From assembly GCA_030590525.1 (NCBI GenBank), contig JAUUYI010000016.1, positions 1-14,610 of the forward strand: DNA of 14,610 nt, read 5' to 3'. This stretch comes from Sedimenticola sp. (GTDB lineage: Bacteria > Pseudomonadota > Gammaproteobacteria > Chromatiales > Chromatiaceae). Shown here piece by piece: positions 1 through 4,542 of the stretch. The position numbers were made by a program, and so were the translations under genes. The notes beneath the pieces are model-generated. The model saw only the letters and a list, made by a program, of their open reading frames with translations, did not search any database and had not been told where the DNA came from. The stretch's first letter is position 1; each line of letters opens with the position of its first letter.

Positions 1-46
1 CCAGGGTGAGGGTGATTAAAATCAAAGCGTTATCTCTTTTGATCCC

Positions 47-80
47 CTCACCCCAACCCTCTCCCGGGGGGAGAGGGGGC
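47..80. repeat. Dispersed CCCTCACCCCAACCC / GGGAGAGGG palindromic repeat
   Basis: The sequence CCCTCACCCCAACCCTCTCC runs into a G-rich inverse (GGGGGGAGAGGG), giving a CTCTCCC/GGGAGAG stem. This is a widely dispersed intergenic repeat in proteobacteria. Its translations (peptides like LSPRERVGVRG or SPQPSPGGRG) are typical false ORF ends, so ORFs running through it should not be trusted. A G-rich partner (AGGGTGAGGG) lies at 3-12, suggesting a longer inverted element cut by the window edge. Confidence 0.7.
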
Positions 81-96
81 GTTTTGCAAGAGCCTC

Positions 97-213
97 TGAG
101 GTCATCGTTTTGCCGGTGGTATCGAAGGCGGCCCTGGCCGCATCCGAAGTCTGGCGAATACCGGTCAGTACCGGTGTCAACTCAGCATCCAGTTTACGCA
201 CCAGAAGGTCGGT
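97..213 (-). pseudogene. Possible fragment of an MCE/PqiB-like protein
   Basis: On the minus strand this stretch reads as about 39 residues containing LVRKLDAELTPVL, then GIRQTSDAARAAF and a TTGKTMTSEA tail. This resembles the periplasmic helical tail of MCE-domain proteins (PqiB/MlaD type), where short repeats of the form 'LxxELxPLLxxIrxTsxaAraaL' are common. No MCE domain, start codon or full-length gene surrounds it. The frame upstream (lower residue numbers) loses resemblance and downstream it runs into a dispersed repeat. If real it is a remnant only. The call rests on remembered family character over a short stretch, so chance similarity cannot be excluded. Confidence 0.3.
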
Positions 214-233
214 ATCTTTTGCTGATACAGCAG

Positions 234-605
234 ATGATCCGAAGTAACAGCTTCTCATCCAGTACCGCCGGCTCAACACCCTTTGACCTGCCAACTCCGG
301 TCGAACTCAGGAAACGCCTATACAATTTTATTCAGCACCGCCGAATAAAACCACAGCGGATCAAGGTGCTCAAGCAAGTTCTCGATGCGCTGGGACAGAA
401 GGAGGAGATACTCCGGGAAAAACTGGCCCGGTCCGCCACTTCGGCCGACCGCAAGCGGTTGCATGGCGAACTGGCCATCCTCAATCGGCAGCGTCAGAAA
501 GGAGAGGCACGACTCGAGGCGTTATCACCTAGGAGCCTGTCCGAGAATAGGGGCCCACTCCACTCAACCGGGGTTGTTCCAAAACGCACCCGATACGGGC
601 TATGA
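234..605 (+). CDS. Small basic coiled-coil hypothetical protein, C-terminus possibly replaced
   Basis: A 123-residue ORF. Residues 15-97 look like genuine protein: a basic, Leu/Lys/Arg/Glu-rich helical segment (VELRKRLYNFI, VLKQVLDALGQKEEILREKL, then RKRLHGELAILNRQRQKGEARL) likely to form a coiled coil. No signal peptide, membrane segment or known domain is recognised. No convincing ribosome-binding site precedes the ATG at 234, and the frame is open further upstream through repeat DNA, so the start is uncertain. From residue 98 (about base 525) the character changes to low-complexity SPRSLSENRGPL, coinciding with a CCTAGG palindrome and AGGAGCCTGTCCGAGAATAG. That suggests the original C-terminus was replaced by inserted DNA. 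I do not recognise the family. Confidence 0.4.
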   Translation: MIRSNSFSSSTAGSTPFDLPTPVELRKRLYNFIQHRRIKPQRIKVLKQVLDALGQKEEILREKLARSATSADRKRLHGELAILNRQRQKGEARLEALSPRSLSENRGPLHSTGVVPKRTRYGL

Positions 606-609
606 TGTG

Positions 610-628
610 CTGACAGATACCCTGTCAG
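610..628. promoter_or_regulatory. Perfect 7-bp hairpin upstream of the TAXI gene
   Basis: CTGACAG (610-616), loop ATACC, CTGTCAG (622-628). It lies five bases after the stop of the preceding ORF and about 80 bases before the TAXI receptor start. There is no T-run after the stem, so an intrinsic terminator is not supported; it could be an operator or an mRNA structure. Confidence 0.4.
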
Positions 629-706
629 ACTAAAACCGGTATCCGGCACTCTTTGCAATATCGGGGGATTCACCTCGCAGAGGGTGGCGGCCCAAGGAGT
701 GAGTGT

Positions 707-1600
707 ATGCATCCCACCCGTTTGTTGAGCCTTGTATTCGCGGTTCTGGTTTCTCTGATGCCGCTTGGCACCTTTGCCGAGTCTCCGCCCGGCGACCGGC
801 AGGAGCGTTCTATCACCATCAGCGCCGGCTTGGAAGGGCGCGGTTACTGGGGGGTGGCCACACGCTTGCAACAGGTGGCGGAGGAACAGGGATTCAAGGT
901 GGAGGTGATGGAAAGCGTCGGATCTCTGCAGAACCTGCAGCGTCTGAGGGACCCGGACAGCCCGGTCAGCCTGGCCCTGGCCCAGGCAGATGCACTGCAG
1001 CACCATCTCAGCAGCAGCCCCAACCCGATAAACTCGATAGAGCCTCTCGAATACATCGGCCTGGAGTGTGTGTTCATCATAGCCGGGGCCGGCAGTGACA
1101 TCCGAACCATCGATGATCTGAAGCAGGATGCCGGGCATCGTATCGCCATCGTCAGCCCGGAGAGCGGGGTTGCTGTCACCTTCCAGTACATGAGCGCTTT
1201 GGATCCAAAACTCCGCAATACGCAGCCCGTGTACATGGACACCGAAAAGGCGACGCATGAATTGGCAGCCGACGACACGCCTGTGGATGCGGTCATGCTG
1301 GTACAACGGCCCAAGGTCCTCAGCCCCGAGTTAAAACTCGCCCTGGAGCACCCGGATAAATATCGCTTCGTCGCCATAAAAAACGGGAAGCTGGACCAGC
1401 GGCTACCTAATGGGGAAGCAGTCTACCAGCCAATCGATGTGGTTCTACTGCGTTCCGGCGGGATGGCCAAGGTCAGCGTGGAGACCATCTGCACCAAAGG
1501 ATTTCTGGTAGCCAACAAACAGAAGCTCAGCACCGATCAAATGGCGAAACTCAAACAGCTGATCGACTACCACTGGATGCGGGTGTATTCGACGGAGTAG
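707..1600 (+). CDS. TAXI-family TRAP transporter solute receptor (orphan)
   Basis: A 297-residue secreted protein. The start at 707 is chosen because AAGGAGTGAGTGT immediately precedes it and a clear signal peptide follows (MHPTRLLSLVFAVLVSLMPLG, likely cleaved near TFA-ES). An in-frame ATG at 653 lacks both. The mature part begins ITISAGLEGRGYWGVATRLQ, the usual first strand and glycine loop of TAXI/NMT1-like periplasmic binding proteins. It is followed by VEVMESVGSLQNLQRL (residues 66-80) and SLALAQADAL (88-97), matching the family's 'xxSxGSxxNLxxLxxGexDlalvQsD' pattern. Such proteins capture small organic acids in the periplasm for a DctM/FupQM permease. No permease subunits lie nearby, so the partner must be elsewhere or the protein may act as a sensor input. 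Length is near the family norm (about 300-330). The ligand cannot be inferred. Confidence 0.8.
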   Translation: MHPTRLLSLVFAVLVSLMPLGTFAESPPGDRQERSITISAGLEGRGYWGVATRLQQVAEEQGFKVEVMESVGSLQNLQRLRDPDSPVSLALAQADALQHHLSSSPNPINSIEPLEYIGLECVFIIAGAGSDIRTIDDLKQDAGHRIAIVSPESGVAVTFQYMSALDPKLRNTQPVYMDTEKATHELAADDTPVDAVMLVQRPKVLSPELKLALEHPDKYRFVAIKNGKLDQRLPNGEAVYQPIDVVLLRSGGMAKVSVETICTKGFLVANKQKLSTDQMAKLKQLIDYHWMRVYSTE

Positions 1601-1622
1601 CGGTCACGCACCAATCCTATCA

Positions 1623-1654
1623 AAAAAACCCCACGGACCACCGCGGGGTTTTTT
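1623..1654. terminator. Bidirectional intrinsic terminator
   Basis: AAAAAACCCC (1623-1632) pairs with GGGGTTTTTT (1645-1654) with a short, partly paired GC loop. It has an A-run on the left and a T-run on the right, so it can terminate both the TAXI gene (plus) and cspA (minus), which converge here. Textbook structure. Confidence 0.9.
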
Positions 1655-1716
1655 CTGCTCCATGACCCAGGACAGACCGGCGTACTGTCGCGCAGCAAAC
1701 TGGGCGCAGGAGCGCC

Positions 1717-1920
1717 TTATTCCGGAACAACGTTGGTCGCGCTGAGTCCCTTGGGGCCATTTTCGACCTCGAAAGAGACCTGCTGGCCTTCCGCCAGAGA
1801 CTTGAAACCACTGGCCTGGATCGCATTGAAATGAACGAATATGTCATCGCTTCCATCTGCCGGTGCGATAAAGCCGTAACCCTTGCTGTCGTTGAACCAC
1901 TTAACTGTGCCTTTAGCCAT
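1717..1920 (-). CDS. CspA-family cold shock protein
   Basis: A 67-residue single cold-shock domain, full length for the family. It shows [16 protein letters not shown] with the RNP1 motif (KGYGFI, residues 13-18) and an RNP2-like DIFVHF (residues 26-31), ending in [13 protein letters not shown]. These proteins bind single-stranded nucleic acid through surface aromatics and act as RNA chaperones. A strong ribosome-binding site (GAGGTAAGGAAAC) precedes the ATG at 1920. The gene is monocistronic: a shared intrinsic terminator follows at 1623-1654 and a roughly 350-base leader/promoter region precedes it. Which csp paralogue it is cannot be told from sequence alone. Confidence 0.95.
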   Translation of the reverse strand: MAKGTVKWFNDSKGYGFIAPADGSDDIFVHFNAIQASGFKSLAEGQQVSFEVENGPKGLSATNVVPE

Positions 1921-2267
1921 GTTTCCTTACCTCTATAATAAAATTCATTGAGCAAATATGTTGAACCAAAATCAGACCTGAGTACACGATGACCACGCAG
2001 GGCTTTCGTACAGACTGCTCGATCTCTTTTCCGGATTGGCGTGCAGATTGTTACTGGAAAACACGGAAGGAACTGCTGTACCGCGAGGAACGACCAAACA
2101 ACCACAAGAAAAACTGCCACGTCGCGAACCATACACCATCCCCTGGCATTTGCCTACGTTTTTTGACGTTTGCGATTCATGCGGGATCGGCTCATTTAGA
2201 TGACTGTCCGCAGGAGGCGGGGATAAACTTGCCGAGATCGGTGATGGCATGATCCAGCGCCGGAGAA
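1921..2267. other. Intergenic region, probable csp promoter and leader
   Basis: This 347-base gap lies between the coiled-coil gene pair and csp, all read on the minus strand. It is AT-richer next to csp (TATTATAGAG just upstream of the Shine-Dalgarno sequence), and csp mRNAs usually have long structured leaders. ORFs of about 90 codons exist on both strands but show no protein-like pattern. No convincing -35/-10 pair, cold-box or terminator hairpin was found by eye. Confidence 0.4.
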
Positions 2268-2810
2268 TCAGGGCATGAAAGGATTCATGGCACCCATAGG
2301 GCGGGAGATCTGACGCACGTTCTCACGCATGATGGCAACCCCCCCGGTCATACGCCCGACGCGCACACTCATGTTGCCCATGCTATGGCTCATCCGCGCC
2401 ATCCCCTGGTCGATTCCCTCCATATCATCCACTATTTGATTCATGCTGCTCCGCATACTGGGAAGAACCTCGGCCATAGCCGCCGTATGGGCGTTGATCT
2501 GGACCATGTGCTCCATGGACTCGTCGAAGGAGATTACATTATCGGTAATATTCTGCATCTTCAGGGAGACACTCTGCATATTGTAATGCATTGAATCCAT
2601 GTTATTCACGATACCACTCATATTTTCGTACAGGATCCTGACATAGTAGACATTGAATGCAGCAATAATAATCAACAGGAGTGATATCGATATGACCACT
2701 ATCTTGTTAATGTAAAAATGGTAGTGTCTCTCATCCAGGTGCACCTGAGTCTCCCGGCTCAGGCGGGCCACCATCTCGATCAATATACGTTTTGTATCTG
2801 CCGACGGCAT
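2268..2810 (-). CDS. Single-pass membrane protein with methionine-heptad coiled coil (pair member B)
   Basis: A 180-residue protein: a short cytoplasmic N-terminus (1-33), one transmembrane helix (about 36-58, IVVISISLLLIIIAAFNVYYV) and a helical tail of about 120 residues. The tail carries 20 methionines, many on a 3-4/7 spacing (64, 71, 78, 85, 99; 112, 119; 123, 130, 137, 144; 140, 147, 154, 161), so Met occupies core-like heptad positions. It ends RPMGAMNPFMP. The gene is coupled to the upstream paralogue-like gene: their spacing is nine bases, and the upstream TAG stop overlaps this gene's AGGAG ribosome-binding site. I do not recognise a named family. By architecture the tail could oligomerise or scaffold in the periplasm, or bind soft metals through Met, but both are inference. 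Confidence 0.75.
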   Translation of the reverse strand: MPSADTKRILIEMVARLSRETQVHLDERHYHFYINKIVVISISLLLIIIAAFNVYYVRILYENMSGIVNNMDSMHYNMQSVSLKMQNITDNVISFDESMEHMVQINAHTAAMAEVLPSMRSSMNQIVDDMEGIDQGMARMSHSMGNMSVRVGRMTGGVAIMRENVRQISRPMGAMNPFMP

Positions 2811-2819
2811 GGCTGACTC

Positions 2820-3401
2820 CTATGGAAATGGAAACATCTTCTCCATACTACGGGCCGGCGTCGCCATGCGCTGCATGTCAATGCTCATCAGGTGCACCTG
2901 ATCATCCATCTGCGATACCGAGGCGGAGATGCTTTCGACGTTGCCGGTCAGAGTATACACATGACTGCCAATGCTGGCGACGATGGTGCGCATTGCCTCC
3001 AGATCAGCGGTGATATTGTTCATCTCTCGATCCATGGTTCCGGTCTGCTGGTCGATGAGTTCCAGCAACGCAACCCGGTGTACCATGGAATCGATGGATG
3101 AGCTCATCTGCCCCATCTGGGTATCGATGAGAGTAAAGTTGATATTCATGTCCGCGACCACGGCGGATATGCGATTGATCTGAGCGGAAAGGGTCAGCAG
3201 CAGAATCAGGATGGAGACGGCGATCAGGCCAAGGACCACCATGCCCACCCGGATGCTGCTCTTGAGATCGTTGCCCAGTTTGTCCTTCATCTGGATCTGA
3301 CTCACGATAATCGCCTCGAACGAGCGGGCGGCACGCAGAAACTGCTCTTCGGATATGCCGTCGTCGCTATCTGATCCGGGGGGTGGTCTCTTATCGGTCA
3401 T
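2820..3401 (-). CDS. Single-pass membrane coiled-coil protein (pair member A)
   Basis: A 193-residue protein. An acidic, Pro-rich N-terminus (MTDKRPPPGSDSDDGISEEQ) is followed by an amphipathic stretch, a transmembrane helix at about 51-73 (VGMVVLGLIAVSILILLLTL) and a tail of about 120 residues with coiled-coil character and many Met/Ile/Val at heptad spacing. It ends PARSMEKMFPFP, resembling the ending of the next gene's product (RPMGAMNPFMP), so the two are probably diverged paralogues or subunits. It is first in a two-gene operon; the stop overlaps the next ribosome-binding site, implying coupled translation and stoichiometric production. The ATG at 3401 has only a weak GGAAAATGTCAGT upstream. 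The tail superficially resembles chemoreceptor or HAMP-linked helices, but no signalling tip or HAMP domain is visible. Function unknown. Confidence 0.75.
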   Translation of the reverse strand: MTDKRPPPGSDSDDGISEEQFLRAARSFEAIIVSQIQMKDKLGNDLKSSIRVGMVVLGLIAVSILILLLTLSAQINRISAVVADMNINFTLIDTQMGQMSSSIDSMVHRVALLELIDQQTGTMDREMNNITADLEAMRTIVASIGSHVYTLTGNVESISASVSQMDDQVHLMSIDMQRMATPARSMEKMFPFP

Positions 3402-3482
3402 ACTGACATTTTCCGGTTATTTGGAATAAGTACCCAGTCAGCGCCACAGGGTCGGGAGCCAGGAGGCTTATTAGTAAGTAAA

Positions 3483-3504
3483 GGTAATTATCGCACAAAT
3501 TACC
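3483..3504. promoter_or_regulatory. Operator-like perfect palindrome
   Basis: GGTAATT (3483-3489), 8-base spacer, AATTACC (3498-3504). Arm centres are about 15 bases apart, and the site is about 80-100 bases upstream of the start of the coiled-coil pair. This geometry suits a dimeric repressor or activator site, but a single copy is weak evidence. Confidence 0.3.
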
Positions 3505-3608
3505 ATTCATGACGCAGACTTACCAGCCACACGAACAAACCTGAAATAGTCTTTTATTTCAATAAATTACATTATTCATACGTAACTTAATTAAGCCGGA
3601 GCAAGCGA

Positions 3609-3689
3609 GTAGGGTGGATCAAGGAGCGCAGCGACGGATCCACCAACGCGACCTAGCCTGGTGTATCCGCTCCGCTTGATACACCCTAC
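3609..3689. repeat. GTAG/CTAC inverted pair of palindromic (REP-like) repeats
   Basis: GTAG (3609-3612) precedes a stem GGTGGATC (3613-3620)/GATCCACC (3637-3644). After a short spacer comes a second stem GGTGTATC (3660-3667)/GATACACC (3678-3685) closed by CTAC (3686-3689). This is two head-to-head hairpins with outer GTAG tetranucleotides, the layout of REP doublets (BIMEs). In known systems GTAG next to a hairpin is the recognition feature of RAYT (HUH, Y1) transposases; none is present here. Confidence 0.75.
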
Positions 3690-3833
3690 ATTTTAAATTC
3701 TTGCCTGGTGTTATTGAGAAGTTACGTTTTAAGTGGGTAAAAAATGTGCAGACTATAGTTAGTCTCCTCGTTTTTCATGCGTTGGCTACGGGATGCACTC
3801 ACCCCTTCTCAATTTAAGTGGAGACCGTGAACT

Positions 3834-4214
3834 ATGAGTTCATTGAACGGAGAAGTGACTCGCGTTGACCAAAGGGTCGGAGACGCTCTGCAGTTGAGAA
3901 TATTTGGCGATGAATTTTACGCGCGCCGTGAAACACTGGACGGTTACACTGTTATCTATGACACCGAACAACACCGTTACTGCTACGCTACCCTGGCTGT
4001 CGGACGCTTTGTCTCCACCGGCATTCCTGTCCACAAACCCGTACCCCGGAGTTTACGGAAGCATCTCAAAGAAGATCCGGACGTCCGCAACGAAAAGTTT
4101 GGCCTGCGTTATGCGCGTCTCAGGCCACCCGAGGAAGCTGCCGAAACGGGGCTGATGCGCACGCTTGGCCCGGATGGAGGCCTGCTTAGGGCTCGCACAA
4201 CAATAAGTCCCTGA
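3834..4214 (+). CDS. Stand-alone N-terminal propeptide of an M6-family metalloprotease (truncated gene or inhibitor)
   Basis: A 126-residue ORF with TGGAG ten bases before the ATG. Residues 19-98 carry the signature of the prodomain at the front of many M6 (immune inhibitor A-like) metalloproteases: LQLRIFGDEFYARRETLDGY then TVIYD, a hydrophobic/tyrosine strand (YCYATL), GRFVSTGIPV, and HLKEDPDVRNEKFGLRYARLRP. In family members this segment precedes a zinc HExxH catalytic domain. Here the protein stops after residue 126, and the next 300 bases encode no HExxH in any frame that I can see. There is no signal peptide. It is either a 5' remnant of a lost protease gene or a separately made propeptide that could inhibit or chaperone a protease elsewhere. 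The domain call is fairly firm; the functional reading is not. Confidence 0.6.
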   Translation: MSSLNGEVTRVDQRVGDALQLRIFGDEFYARRETLDGYTVIYDTEQHRYCYATLAVGRFVSTGIPVHKPVPRSLRKHLKEDPDVRNEKFGLRYARLRPPEEAAETGLMRTLGPDGGLLRARTTISP

Positions 4215-4284
4215 ATTTGGGGCGTCGAGACGCCCGTCTGGCAAGGCGCGAGAACACAAGGGGCATTGTTCAACGCTTCTTTAA

Positions 4285-4501
4285 CTCAAGTTTCGGAGTT
4301 CAAATGATATAAAAGGCTGAATCAGACCGTCCCTTCCTCCTCTCAGGAGAAGGATAGGATGAAGGGGATTTAAAAAATCGCTTGTTCCCTTGATCAAGTG
4401 GGTGGATTACCGTTGTAGGGCCGAATTCATTCGGCCAATTCGGTGGTCGAATAAATTCGACCCTACATTTCTGCTGACAGCAATGAACTCCGAAACTTGA
4501 G
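4285..4501. mobile_element. MITE-like non-autonomous element, 217 bp, 18-bp TIRs and 6-bp TSD
   Basis: CTCAAGTTTCGGAGTTCA (4285-4302) and TGAACTCCGAAACTTGAG (4484-4501) are perfect 18-bp reverse complements. Immediately outside them the sequence CTTTAA occurs on both sides (4279-4284 and 4502-4507), as expected of a 6-bp target-site duplication. The interior encodes no protein. It includes a C/T-rich palindromic stretch (about 4328-4371) and a GTAG/CTAC double hairpin (4415-4466). The structure fits a miniature inverted-repeat transposable element mobilised in trans; no matching transposase is in the window and the family cannot be named. Confidence 0.7.
4415..4466. repeat. GTAG/CTAC inverted pair of palindromic repeats
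   Basis: GTAG (4415-4418) then stem GGCCGAAT (4419-4426)/ATTCGGCC (4429-4436). After a spacer comes stem GGTCGAAT (4445-4452)/ATTCGACC (4455-4462), then CTAC (4463-4466). It has the same head-to-head architecture as 3609-3689 with unrelated stem sequences. It lies inside the MITE-like element. Confidence 0.75.
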
Positions 4502-4502
4502 C

Positions 4503-4542
4503 TTTAAAAGGGGGTATTCATGTTTAAAAGGAGATATTCATG
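4503..4542 (+). promoter_or_regulatory. Tandemly duplicated RBS and start, encoding a 7-codon leader overlapping the lipoprotein start
   Basis: Two adjacent 20-base copies (4503-4522 and 4523-4542) differ at two positions. Each carries a purine-rich ribosome-binding site followed by TATTCATG. The first ATG (4520) opens MFKRRYS and stops at TGA 4541-4543, which overlaps the ATG (4540) of the lipoprotein gene as ATGA. This would couple translation of a short leader to the lipoprotein. Either ATG could initiate, but only the second is in frame with the lipoprotein. Confidence 0.6.

Larger units (their letters stand above)
3402..3833. other. Intergenic region with operator-like palindrome and GTAG repeat pair
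   Basis: This 432-base gap lies between divergent genes. From left to right it contains the probable promoter of the coiled-coil pair with a GGTAATT/AATTACC palindrome, an AT-rich stretch, a paired GTAG repeat element (3609-3689) enclosed by a 9-bp inverted repeat (ACGTAACTT 3580-3588, AAGTTACGT 3719-3727), and the leader of the propeptide ORF with a short palindrome (GACTA 3751-3755, TAGTC 3760-3764). No gene is seen. Confidence 0.5.
4215..4539. other. Gene-free stretch occupied by a hairpin, a MITE-like element and a duplicated RBS
   Basis: This 325-base interval contains a perfect hairpin GGGCGTC (4220-4226)/GACGCCC (4229-4235) just after the propeptide stop. The MITE-like element follows at 4285-4501, and then the duplicated ribosome-binding site and leader codons (4503-4542). 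No other gene is seen. Confidence 0.6.

Noticed and set aside
494..1377. Long open frames on the minus strand opposite the TAXI gene
   Set aside because: They are antisense to a gene with a signal peptide and family motifs, show Cys/Arg/Ser-rich compositional noise, and have no RBS or recognisable domain.
1972..2252. About 90-codon open frames on both strands in the csp upstream region
   Set aside because: Neither shows protein-like pattern or a ribosome-binding site. The region is better read as csp leader and promoter.
3580..3727. 9-bp inverted repeat ACGTAACTT/AAGTTACGT enclosing a GTAG repeat pair, considered as a second MITE
   Set aside because: The arms are short and no target duplication flanks them; this is insufficient compared with the 4285-4501 element.
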